Below are positions 17,197 to 25,192 of a DNA stretch of 57,319 bases, piece after piece. The notes under the pieces are model-generated. The model had not been told where the DNA came from and did not search any database. It saw only the letters and a list, made by a program, of their open reading frames with translations. The position numbers were made by a program, and so were the translations under genes. Source of the DNA: Alphaproteobacteria bacterium (GTDB taxonomy: Bacteria > Pseudomonadota > Alphaproteobacteria > Rhizobiales > Hyphomicrobiaceae); NCBI GenBank assembly GCA_018819265.1, contig JAHJQI010000184.1, positions 1-57,319 on the forward strand. The letters run 5' to 3'. Within the stretch, counting starts at the first letter, position 1. Each line of letters opens with the position of its first letter.

Positions 17197-17451
17197 TCAC
17201 TGCTTGAAGCCGGCGCTGGCCAGCGTCAACTGGCAATGCATTCCAAGTTTCATGAAGTTACGCCTGACGCAGCTTTTGACCTTGGCATAGGTTGGATCCT
17301 TGACAGCGCTGCAATGCCGGCGAACGTCGTTTTCGCATGCGGCGCGCAACTGCGGTGTCACTTCGCTTGGCAGCTTGAGGTCCTCGGCGGCTGCCGTGCC
17401 GATGGTAAACGCCGAAGCCGAGACGACGACGAGCATTGCGAATGTTCTCAT
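17197..17451 (-). CDS. Small secreted cysteine-rich protein
   Basis: An 84-residue protein with a clear signal peptide (MRTFAMLVVVSASAFTIGTA, cleavage near AAAED) and four cysteines in the mature part, in the order C-x3-D-x3-C, then C, then C. The spacing resembles one unit of the cysteine-rich (GLG1-type) repeat. Related small periplasmic proteins seem common in Hyphomicrobiales and have no known function. I chose the ATG at 17449-17451 because it starts the signal peptide; the longer open frame runs through a palindromic operator-like site. It is a single gene. Confidence 0.8.
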   Translation of the reverse strand: MRTFAMLVVVSASAFTIGTAAAEDLKLPSEVTPQLRAACENDVRRHCSAVKDPTYAKVKSCVRRNFMKLGMHCQLTLASAGFKQ

Positions 17452-17505
17452 TATGTTGGCCCCCGTTTGCGGAACATGATGTGGGCGTATAGCGTCCTCA
17501 ATCGA

Positions 17506-17528
17506 GCAACAATTGGGCCAATTGTTGC
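17506..17528. promoter_or_regulatory. Perfect 23-bp palindrome upstream of the Cys-rich protein gene
   Basis: GCAACAATTG (17506-17515), GGC, CAATTGTTGC (17519-17528): ten-base arms with no mismatch. It sits 55 bp upstream of the Cys-rich protein start. It is also 54 bp downstream of the mmsA stop, but no T-run follows on the minus strand, so an operator fits better than a terminator. Confidence 0.55.
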
Positions 17529-17581
17529 GCTGCGGCAAGGGACCACGGGGATCACGTTTGCCGCAGATCATGTAACTTCGA

Positions 17582-19084
17582 TCATTTCATCGTCGGCATG
17601 GCGAATTGCGCGCCTTCCTTGACGCCCGTAGGCCAGCGCGAGGTGACGGTCTTGGTGCGCGTGTAGAAGCGGATGCCGTCGGCGCCGTGCTGATTCAAGT
17701 CACCGAACCCGGAACGGCGCCAGCCGCCGAACGTGTAGTAGGCGAGCGGCACCGGGATCGGCACATTGATGCCGACCATGCCGACTTCGACCTTGGCGGC
17801 AAAATCGCGGGCGGCATCGCCGTCGCGGGTGTAGATGGCGACACCGTTGGCATATTCGTGGCTGTTGGCGAGTGCGAGTGCCTCGGCGTAGTCGGCGGCG
17901 CGCAATATCGAAAGGACGGGTCCGAAGATCTCTTCCTTATAGATGCGCATGTCCGTTCTGACACGGTCGAACAGGCAGCCGCCCATGTAGAAGCCGTTCT
18001 CGTAGCCCTGCATCTTGAAGCCGCGGCCGTCGACGACGAGTTCGGCGCCTTCACCAACGCCGATGTCGACGTAGTTCCTGACGCGTTCGAGGTGGGCCCT
18101 GGTGACGAGAGGGCCGAAGTCGGCATCGGGGCTGGTCGACGGGCCGACTTTCAAGGATTCGATTTTTGGCACAAGCTTGCCGCGCAGCGCTTCGGCAGCA
18201 CCCTCGCCGACGGGCACCGCGACCGAGATCGCCATGCAGCGTTCGCCGGCCGAACCGAAGGCAGCGCCGATCAGCGCATCGGCGGCCATGTCCATATCGG
18301 CATCGGGCATGACGATCATGTGGTTCTTGGCGCCGCCGAAGGCCTGGACGCGCTTGCCGTTGGCGGCGCCGCGCGCGTAGACGTACTGGGCGATATCCGA
18401 TGAGCCGACGAAACCTACGGCTGCGATGCCGGGATCGTCGAGGATGGCGTCGACGGCTTCCTTGTCGCCGTTGACGACGTTGAAGATGCCCTTCGGCAGG
18501 CCGGCCTCGAGGAAGAGTTCTGCGAGCATCAAGGGCACCGAGGGATCGCGCTCGGAGGGTTTGAGGATAAAGGCGTTGCCGCAGGCGATCGCGGGAGCGG
18601 CTTTCCACAGCGGGATCATTGCGGGGAAGTTGAACGGCGTGATGCCGGCGACGACGCCGAGCGGCTGGCGCATCGAGTATATGTCGATGCCGGGGCCGGC
18701 GCCTTCGGTGAATTCACCCTTCAACAAATGCGGGATGCCGATGCAGAATTCGGCCACCTCGAGGCCGCGCTGCAGGTCGCCGTGGGAATCGGGAATCGTC
18801 TTGCCGTGTTCGCGCGACATGAGGTGGGCGATCTCGTCGGCGTGGCGGTTCAGCAGTTCGACGAAGCGCATGAAAACGCGGGCGCGGCGCTGCGGATTGG
18901 TGTCGGCCCAACGCGGTTGCGCGGCGTTCGCCACTTCGACGGCATGTCTCACTTCGGCGGCGTTGGCGAGCGGGACGCGCGCGGTGACATCGCCGGTCAT
19001 AGGTTCGAAGACGTCGGCGAAACGATTGGAAGTCCCGGCAATCTTCTCGCCACCGATGAAATGGGTGAGTGTGGTCGGGGCCAT
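17582..19084 (-). CDS. mmsA: Methylmalonate-semialdehyde dehydrogenase (CoA-acylating)
   Basis: A 500-residue aldehyde dehydrogenase of the MmsA branch. It opens with HFIGGEKIAGTS. TPFNFPAMIPLWKAAPAIA is the cofactor-binding stretch. Catalytic Cys lies in GSAGERCMA, and AFGGAKNHMIVMPDAD is typical of MmsA rather than other ALDHs. It turns methylmalonate or malonate semialdehyde, NAD and CoA into propionyl- or acetyl-CoA in valine and inositol catabolism. AAGGA precedes the ATG. It is monocistronic here, with no valine or myo-inositol genes adjacent. Confidence 0.95.
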   Translation of the reverse strand: MAPTTLTHFIGGEKIAGTSNRFADVFEPMTGDVTARVPLANAAEVRHAVEVANAAQPRWADTNPQRRARVFMRFVELLNRHADEIAHLMSREHGKTIPDSHGDLQRGLEVAEFCIGIPHLLKGEFTEGAGPGIDIYSMRQPLGVVAGITPFNFPAMIPLWKAAPAIACGNAFILKPSERDPSVPLMLAELFLEAGLPKGIFNVVNGDKEAVDAILDDPGIAAVGFVGSSDIAQYVYARGAANGKRVQAFGGAKNHMIVMPDADMDMAADALIGAAFGSAGERCMAISVAVPVGEGAAEALRGKLVPKIESLKVGPSTSPDADFGPLVTRAHLERVRNYVDIGVGEGAELVVDGRGFKMQGYENGFYMGGCLFDRVRTDMRIYKEEIFGPVLSILRAADYAEALALANSHEYANGVAIYTRDGDAARDFAAKVEVGMVGINVPIPVPLAYYTFGGWRRSGFGDLNQHGADGIRFYTRTKTVTSRWPTGVKEGAQFAMPTMK

Positions 19085-19221
19085 CTGGTATCCTTGAGGG
19101 TTTTATTAGCTCTCGTCGGCGGGCTCGATTGACCCGCCGGCAGGTCAGCGTTGGGAAAGCGATTGACGCTGCGGCTGCATTAGCATTGAAAAAGCCAGGT
19201 GACTATCTGAGACGACACGTC

Positions 19222-19710
19222 TCAAGCCGTCGGCTTGGTCTCAAAGCCGATCGTCGCGAGGATCTTCGGCAGGACCTCGTTGATGCGCACTGAATCGACG
19301 TCGTCCTTGTGCAGGACTTCGGCTGCTCCTGCTTCCAACAGATCCTTTCGGCGGTTGCGGGTGGCAACGCCGCTGACCACAACGATCGGGCCTTCATAGC
19401 CGATACGGCGCAGATAGGGGATGGAGTCGTGGGCGCGGTCGGCCGACAGCTTGAGGTCGTCGTCGAGCAGAATGAGCTGCGGCTTCTTCTTCATGACTTC
19501 GTCGATTGCACCTGACAGGGTGGTGGCTTCGCGGACATTGATTTCATAGCCGAACATCAGGTGGAGGGTGGCGCGCAGGCGCCTGATGTCCATTTTCTCG
19601 TCGTCGACGACGAGAATCTCGGTCAGCTTCGGCATCTGTCCCAGCGTTTTATTGAGGCTGCTTTTCTTGTCGAGAAAATCGCCGCCGGAGGTGGACGAGG
19701 ATTCTGCCAT
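19222..19710 (-). CDS. Single-domain response regulator
   Basis: A 162-residue protein with a ~30-residue Ser-rich leader and one receiver domain. The acidic pair lies in LVVDDE (Asp36-37), the phospho-acceptor is Asp83 in LILLDDD, the switch Ser lies in VVVSG and the Lys in VLHKDD. No output domain follows, so it acts by protein contact or as a phosphate sink. The ATG at 19708-19710 has GGAG at proper spacing. The kinase gene ends 169 bp upstream on the same strand, so the pair is probably co-transcribed as the last genes of the GTPase/OmpA cluster. Confidence 0.88.
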   Translation of the reverse strand: MAESSSTSGGDFLDKKSSLNKTLGQMPKLTEILVVDDEKMDIRRLRATLHLMFGYEINVREATTLSGAIDEVMKKKPQLILLDDDLKLSADRAHDSIPYLRRIGYEGPIVVVSGVATRNRRKDLLEAGAAEVLHKDDVDSVRINEVLPKILATIGFETKPTA

Positions 19711-19879
19711 GCGTGTACTCCAGTGGAGGCGTGCTGATCGTCGGGCTCGCATGCCGGCAGGTGCGGCGGGCGGCGGCGAGGCCAAATGTTTCAGGAACCG
19801 CGGCCAAGTTTGTGTTGTCGCAGAAAAAAACAGGGCCTGCAATGTCACCGAATGGGCGGTGGCGGGGCGAGAACACCAG

Positions 19880-21139
19880 TCAGGACTCGGATTTCGGCGC
19901 TTGCAGGCGGGCGTCGCGTTCGACAGGCCAAGAGATCTTGAAGGCGCTGCCGCGTTGGCGGCTCGGGTCGGATGAAAGATCGAGGCGGCCGCCGACCGTC
20001 GCAACCATGCGCTTTACGAAGGCCAGGCCCATGCTATGCGAAAGCTCGCCAGTCGCTTCGGGACCGCATTCGCCGTCGGGGCGGTAGCTGCGGAATGGTT
20101 GAAACACGGCTTCCTGCCGGCCGCGCGGAATGCCGGGCCCGTCGTCCTGGATGACGATGTCCAGCGAATCCGCGCAAGGCGTTGCAGCGATGCGGATTTC
20201 GCCCTCGCCGGGCCGGTCGTGATGTTTGATGGCGTTGTCGATGAGGTTGCGGATCACGAGGTCGAGTGGTGCGGGGTAGGTCTCTATAATCGGCCAGTCG
20301 CCCTCGATAACGATGGCTAGTCCCGGCGGGCGCGGCAGGGACGCCGTAATGGAATCGATGAGAGCGCGGGTGTCGCATGCTTCGAGCGATTCCTTGCGGC
20401 GGCCGACGGCTGCATAGTCGAGAAGCTCTGACAGCATGGTCGACATTCGCCGCGATTGGGTCTTGAGGTCGGCGCAGGCCTGGCGTGCGGCCTGGGGCTG
20501 CCCGCGGTCGAGAGCGGTTTCGATGTCGTCGGCGAGATAGCGCAAGGCGCGCATGGGTGCCTTCAAGTCGTGGGAAATGATGGTCGCGAAGTCCTCCAGA
20601 TCGCGGTTGCACAATTCGAGCTCGGCATTGACGCGGTCGAGTTCCAGCTTCTTCTGGGCGATGTCTTCCAGCAGGATATGGCGGTCGCGCTGCATGCGGG
20701 CGACGGCCAGATCCATGGTCTGGGTGCCGGCGCGGGTGATGAGGAGCAGGAATTCGCTGGTGTCGCCGGTTGCTGCATCCCGCGGCCCGTCGATGGGCGT
20801 TTGAACATCGAACCCGACGCCAGCGGCGCCTGCGTGCCGGTAGACGATCAAGTCGATGCGCGGTGCCGGCTTGCCATCGGGGTCGACGAGCATGATGCCG
20901 GGAAGCTCGAATGAAGAACGGCCATCGCGCGGCAGTGCGCGGATCTCGTCTTCGTAATCGGCAAGCACCGGCAGGCCGGCATGGAGCGGTTCGCCGGCTT
21001 CGAGGCCGGGGGCGAGGTCACCGAAGCGGGCGGTGACCATCAGCTCGGCATCGAGCCAGGCCATGGCATAGATCCGGTTTCGCGCGAGCAAAAGCCCGGC
21101 ACTCAGCAAGGGGCCGGGAGAAGCAGGGCGGATGTCCAT
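19880..21139 (-). CDS. Sensor histidine kinase, soluble
   Basis: A 419-residue kinase with no evident membrane helix. Residues 15-145 form a PAS-like sensor, followed by a coiled coil (150-185). The dimerisation and phosphorylation domain has H-box IISHDLKAP (His190). The HATPase domain has N-box NLIDNAIKHH and G1 box DDGPGIP; a longer F-box region (FQPFRSYRPDGE) follows. The ATG at 21139 has AGGAGA seven bases upstream; a GTG at 21163 in frame overlaps the GTPase stop and is less likely. Its gene starts 20 bp after the GTPase stop, so coupling of the kinase to the GTPase module is likely. Confidence 0.88.
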   Translation of the reverse strand: MDIRPASPGPLLSAGLLLARNRIYAMAWLDAELMVTARFGDLAPGLEAGEPLHAGLPVLADYEDEIRALPRDGRSSFELPGIMLVDPDGKPAPRIDLIVYRHAGAAGVGFDVQTPIDGPRDAATGDTSEFLLLITRAGTQTMDLAVARMQRDRHILLEDIAQKKLELDRVNAELELCNRDLEDFATIISHDLKAPMRALRYLADDIETALDRGQPQAARQACADLKTQSRRMSTMLSELLDYAAVGRRKESLEACDTRALIDSITASLPRPPGLAIVIEGDWPIIETYPAPLDLVIRNLIDNAIKHHDRPGEGEIRIAATPCADSLDIVIQDDGPGIPRGRQEAVFQPFRSYRPDGECGPEATGELSHSMGLAFVKRMVATVGGRLDLSSDPSRQRGSAFKISWPVERDARLQAPKSES

Positions 21140-21159
21140 GTCGGGCTCTCCTGATCGCT

Positions 21160-21666
21160 TCACAGGCCGCGGCGCAGGATGTCGTTGGCGGCGTTTTGAA
21201 ACGCGGCTTCGACGTTGTCGCCGGTCTTGGCGCTGGTGCGCAGGGGCGGCGGGGCGGCGTTGAGCAATTCCGCGGGCAGGCAGTACTCATGAGAAGGCTT
21301 GAGCAGATCGACCTTGTTGATCAGCAGTTGGCAGGGGCGGCCAGGCCGGGCAGAGCGCCAGCCTGCGGCCAGACCGGCCATCGCCTGGAGCGAGGCCGGG
21401 CGCGTCGCATCGGCGACGATAAGTGCGGCGGCGGCGTTCTTCAGGTAGACGCTAGAAAAGATCGTTTCGCCGAAATTTCCATCGGTGTCCCAGATCAGCA
21501 GCGTCAGAGCCGGGCGGGTCGCCGTCTCAGGCAGATTGTGCGTGTATATTTCAACGTTGATGGTCGGCATGTAGTCGGTGCCGAAACGGCCGCTGACGAA
21601 GCGGTTGACGAGGGACGTTTTGCCGACGCCGATTTCCCCCAGGAGCATGATCTTCTTTGTTGCCAC
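21160..21666 (-). CDS. Ras-like small GTPase (prokaryotic Rup/Rab-like)
   Basis: A 168-residue single-domain GTPase. G1 is GEIGVGKT (10-17), the switch I threonine lies in MPTINVE (Thr35), G3 is DTDG (60-63), G4 is NKVD (117-120) and G5 is TSAK (144-147). The position after G3, where Ras has the catalytic glutamine (DTAGQ), is asparagine (DTDGN), so hydrolysis may need a partner. No C-terminal lipidation motif is seen. I start it at the GTG at 21664-21666, with AGGGAA upstream; the frame extends further without a ribosome-binding site. It lies 105 bp downstream of the OmpA-domain gene and 20 bp ahead of the kinase. Confidence 0.9.
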   Translation of the reverse strand: MATKKIMLLGEIGVGKTSLVNRFVSGRFGTDYMPTINVEIYTHNLPETATRPALTLLIWDTDGNFGETIFSSVYLKNAAAALIVADATRPASLQAMAGLAAGWRSARPGRPCQLLINKVDLLKPSHEYCLPAELLNAAPPPLRTSAKTGDNVEAAFQNAANDILRRGL

Positions 21667-21771
21667 GATCGATGTTCCCTTTGGGGCGCCTTCACTTTTC
21701 AAGCCATCGCGACTGCGCCCCAAGATTTTGGTTGGTCGCACGCTCTCGGGGCGGCGGTCGGCAGCAGGTGC

Positions 21772-23964
21772 CTACTGCGCCTCCCCGACGAAACCGAACT
21801 CGAATTCGACGCGGCGATTGGGGCTCGAGTCGCCGATGATGCTGGAAATGTCCTTGGCGTCGAGCCTGCCGACGGCGATCAAGCGCTGTTCGGAAACGCC
21901 GCGGGTGATGAGGGCGCGGCGCACCAGTTCGGCGCGCTCACGGGAGAGGGGCGAATTCTGGCGGGTGCCGCCCTGTTCGTCGGTGAAGCCGACGACGCGG
22001 ATGGTTGCCGTCGTCGCCTGAATCAGTTCGGCGAGTTGGTCGAGGTGGCTTGCAGCTGCCTGCGGATCGCGGAAACGGGTGTCGGCGGAAAAGAAGATCG
22101 CGTGCTGCCGGACCCAGTTGGCAAGCTGTTCGTCGGGGCTCGGACCGGACGGCGCTGGTGGGGCTGGCGGCGGCGGCTTGATGCTGGCTGCCTGGGCGAG
22201 CGCGACAACAAGCGTGGCGAACTGCTCGGTCTCGATGGCCATCGCTTCGGCTTCGGAAAGCAGCCCGCCGTCGGATTCGACGATGGCGGCACCGTCGCTG
22301 AGCCGTGCCGAAGCGGTATCGAGAAGGCCGGCGAGCCCGCCGGCACTGACGGCGATCGAACCGCGCAACGCCGCCAGGCGGGCGGCGAGTTCGCTGTTGT
22401 CGAGCCGGGCGCTATCGTTCACGGTGCCCGTCCCGGCCTCATGGCTGCGCAACTTTACCAGCTCGGTTCGCACCGTATCGATGTTTGAAGCGGCGGCGGC
22501 GACGATCGTCTTCTTGGACTGTTCGTCGAGGTTCTGGGCCAGCTGGTTGAAGCTTGCCGGCAGGGCTGCCAGCCGGGTGAGCGCGCGCGCGGTCGAGCGC
22601 TCGAAGGCTTCGCGGGCGACGCGGCGTTCGAATGCTGCAAGGTCTTCGCGAAGTCCGACGATCTGCGGGGTCGCGTCGGGCGCGGTTGGGACGATGGTGA
22701 GTTCATCCTTGATCGCGGTGCCAGTGAGTTCGTTCTTCAACGAGCCGATGATTTCGGCCTTCGCGGCCGCCGACGGTGCGAGCCCGGCAAGCGACACGGC
22801 GGTGCCGTAATCGGCGACCTGCAGGCGGACAGGATAACCGCGCATCGAAACGGTCTTGGCGATCACTGCATCGGCGCGTTGGCGCACCCACTCGGTGGTC
22901 GCGTATTTGTAGCCTGCCCAGGCAATCCAGCCGGCGAGCAAGAGGGCTATCAGCCAGGCCAGGGATTTCAGGACAAGCCAGCCGGAATTGTCGTTCAGGA
23001 CCTGACGGCGCACATCGGCGACCCGGGTCTCGATGCGTTCGGCTACCTCGGAAAGCACCGCGTTGCGCTGTGCGGGTGACGAGGAGTTGTCGGCCAGTTC
23101 CTCCCACCGGTCCTGCTGACGGTCGAGTGATTCGATGAACTCGGCATCGATCATGCGTTCGACGGCGGCATTCGATAGGCCAGTGCACTTGGCGGCCAGC
23201 AGCAGGCGCGGGGAAGCGCGCAAATAAACTTGCGAGGTGTTGAGGTCGATCTCGCGCAAGGCGGAGCCGTCGTTGGGGAAGGCTTCGAGGGAGAATTCGT
23301 TGATTGCGGTGAGAATTCCGCTGAGGACCTGGTCGCGGTCGTGGCTGTTTGAAACATTGGGCCAGCGGGCGAGCAGCTCACCGGAGCCGCGGCGGATCAG
23401 ATAGAGTTCTTCGACCTGCAACTGCTGGGACTGCACGAGCGCCAGTTCGGCCATCGAACGGCCGGTCAACAGGCTCTTGAAGCGCAGCATCGCCGGGTTG
23501 GCCGACATCTGGGCGTTGATGCGTTCGCTCAATTCGCGGATGGCGCTGGCGACATAGGCCTGCACGAGGCGGCCGGTGATGGGATAAAGGGCTTCGACGA
23601 GTTCATCCTGGCTTTCGTGGATCTCGCGCTTGATGGTGCGCACGACAAGCGGGGCGATCGCCGTGGAAAGCTGCTCGTGGCGGGAGATCTCGGCCTCGGC
23701 CAGTGCGCGGTCGAGGACTTCGGCGACACTGGTGCGGAAGCGGTCCTCGGTGCCGGCGCGCGAGAAGACGGCGTCGATCTGGCTTTTGACCTCGTTGCGG
23801 AAGGCGGCATCGGTTGCTGCCAGTCGGTCGAGGTCGCGGGACAGGCCGGCACGCTGCTCGGTGCCAAGCTTGGCGACGGCTTCGATGCGGCGCTGCAAGT
23901 CGGTGAGAGCGCGGGCTTCGGTTTCGAACAGCAGCTCTTTTAACTTTTCGACGCCTTGCGACAT
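21772..23964 (-). CDS. Trans-envelope protein: longin-like domain, TM helix, BON-like domain, OmpA domain
   Basis: A 730-residue protein with a cytoplasmic N-half and a periplasmic C-half. Residues 1-150 are charged and helical. Residues 183-262 (VEELYLIRRGSGELLARWP, then VLSGILTAINEF and VYLRASPRLLLAA) read like a roadblock/longin-type fold, which in other systems binds small GTPases. One membrane helix lies at about 329-351. Residues 363-427 resemble a BON domain. A helical stalk follows, then a Pro-rich linker (596-609) and an OmpA/MotB peptidoglycan-binding domain (614-726, ending NRRVEFEF). No signal peptide is present. With the Ras-like GTPase next to it, I infer a scaffold linking cytoplasmic GTPase state to the cell wall. 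Domain calls for the longin and BON parts are from pattern only. Confidence 0.8.
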   Translation of the reverse strand: MSQGVEKLKELLFETEARALTDLQRRIEAVAKLGTEQRAGLSRDLDRLAATDAAFRNEVKSQIDAVFSRAGTEDRFRTSVAEVLDRALAEAEISRHEQLSTAIAPLVVRTIKREIHESQDELVEALYPITGRLVQAYVASAIRELSERINAQMSANPAMLRFKSLLTGRSMAELALVQSQQLQVEELYLIRRGSGELLARWPNVSNSHDRDQVLSGILTAINEFSLEAFPNDGSALREIDLNTSQVYLRASPRLLLAAKCTGLSNAAVERMIDAEFIESLDRQQDRWEELADNSSSPAQRNAVLSEVAERIETRVADVRRQVLNDNSGWLVLKSLAWLIALLLAGWIAWAGYKYATTEWVRQRADAVIAKTVSMRGYPVRLQVADYGTAVSLAGLAPSAAAKAEIIGSLKNELTGTAIKDELTIVPTAPDATPQIVGLREDLAAFERRVAREAFERSTARALTRLAALPASFNQLAQNLDEQSKKTIVAAAASNIDTVRTELVKLRSHEAGTGTVNDSARLDNSELAARLAALRGSIAVSAGGLAGLLDTASARLSDGAAIVESDGGLLSEAEAMAIETEQFATLVVALAQAASIKPPPPAPPAPSGPSPDEQLANWVRQHAIFFSADTRFRDPQAAASHLDQLAELIQATTATIRVVGFTDEQGGTRQNSPLSRERAELVRRALITRGVSEQRLIAVGRLDAKDISSIIGDSSPNRRVEFEFGFVGEAQ

Positions 23965-24084
23965 GGATGCTGGATTTCTTCCTGAGGGCGGCCAATTCGA
24001 TCGTATCGGCGGTCTGACGCCGTTGTCCCGGCGCGTTATGGCGGGTGCCGGAAAGCCCGCGCATAGGCCGGGCGGCAGCTCCGT

Positions 24085-24393
24085 TCAGATGCGCGAGATC
24101 GTCTTGATCCGCTGACCGAGATCCAAGATACCCTTGGCGAGTTCGTCGAAAGCCGCGCGGCGTTCGCCGCTGACTTCGCCCGAGAGTGCTTCGAGGCGTG
24201 CCTGCATCGCATCGATGCGTCGTGCAACGTCTGTTTCGAGCGCGCGCAAACGGCTCTCGATGGCTTCCAACCGAACATCGGTGCGCCGCAGATCTTCGCC
24301 AAGCAGCAATTCGCGAACCTGGTCCATTTTTTCGTCGGCGATTCTGCGCGAAGGCTCACCGACCCTCAAGGCTTCCAATGATGTCGCGGTCAT
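24085..24393 (-). CDS. Small coiled-coil protein, first gene of the GTPase/OmpA cluster
   Basis: A 102-residue, highly charged helical protein with heptad-like spacing (LEAIESRLRALETDVARRID) and no membrane segment. The segment MDQVRELLLGEDLRRTDVRL resembles the N-terminus of the neighbouring OmpA-domain protein (VEKLKELLFETEARALTDL), which suggests a shared ancestry or a shared binding surface. It lies 120 bp upstream of that gene on the same strand. The ATG at 24391-24393 begins the conserved part; the ribosome-binding site is weak. Confidence 0.7.
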   Translation of the reverse strand: MTATSLEALRVGEPSRRIADEKMDQVRELLLGEDLRRTDVRLEAIESRLRALETDVARRIDAMQARLEALSGEVSGERRAAFDELAKGILDLGQRIKTISRI

Positions 24394-24742
24394 GGCTTTA
24401 TACTCACAGGCGTTACAATTCGATGCTCGATGTCCGGCGTTTCTTATAGCGCAGTTCGCGCAACTTTGGGATCGCGAAACGAACGAAGGCTGAATGCCTC
24501 GTTTTTCTGCCGGGCGAGCCTTCACTACGGCGTGCTACCGACGGGTTGCGGCATTTTAGTTCAGTGCCTCACTGGTGCAGTGCCTCTCCATTTCCAACGA
24601 ACAGATGCTTGGGGTAGGCGCAATAGAGGTATGTGGAACAAAAGCTTGCAGGAAGCCCTGCCGGACGTTGAGCGAGCGCACATGCGAGCCGCGTCCAGCA
24701 AGCGATTTGGAGTTCATCGATAGTAGAGGCCGTTGCGCTCGG
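24394..24742. other. Intergenic region upstream of the GTPase/OmpA cluster
   Basis: 349 bp between two minus-strand genes. It must contain the promoter for the coiled-coil/OmpA/GTPase operon, but I found no -35/-10 pair with acceptable spacing and no GGAAC-N16-17-CGTT (EcfG) motif. Short frames here have no ribosome-binding sites. Confidence 0.5.
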
Positions 24743-25066
24743 TCAGGAGCTGAACAAATCCAGTTTGCCGTACTTTTCGGCGAGCAAGTAATAGAACGTG
24801 ACGCGATTCTTGCTCTGAACCGCCTTCATCTTTTCGCAGATTTCCTTGATGGCGCCGTCGAGTTTCTTGTCGTCGTCAGCCAATGCCAGCTTTTTCTTGA
24901 GCCAGCTATCGCGGACGCGGGCGAGTTCATCCTTGCTGGAGCAGGAAACCAGCGAGGCATCCTTGCTGCGGAGTGCGATGCCGAGGTGCTTGATGATCCC
25001 AGAAACAGCCTTCTCGTCCACCTTCGGGCTGTAACGTGCGATGTCTTCGATATACTCCTTGGACAT
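24743..25066 (-). CDS. DUF2853 family protein
   Basis: A 107-residue soluble, helical, Lys-rich protein that matches the DUF2853 type in length and features: start MSKEYIEDIARYSP, middle HLGIALRSKDASLVSCSSKDE, end VTFYYLLAEKYGKL. It has no known activity. It has its own upstream region (126 bp to the next gene), so it may be monocistronic. The start ATG has GGGAGACC ahead of it on the minus strand. Confidence 0.85.
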   Translation of the reverse strand: MSKEYIEDIARYSPKVDEKAVSGIIKHLGIALRSKDASLVSCSSKDELARVRDSWLKKKLALADDDKKLDGAIKEICEKMKAVQSKNRVTFYYLLAEKYGKLDLFSS

Positions 25067-25192
25067 GCGATTGGTCTCCCTGTTTGTCTTGGCGGCCTTT
25101 TTTGGCTCTGACGCGTTTTATCGGCTGATTTGATCAGTCTTCGGACTTTTCCTGAATATTCGACACAAAAAGCAAGCAAAATAATGACTTGG

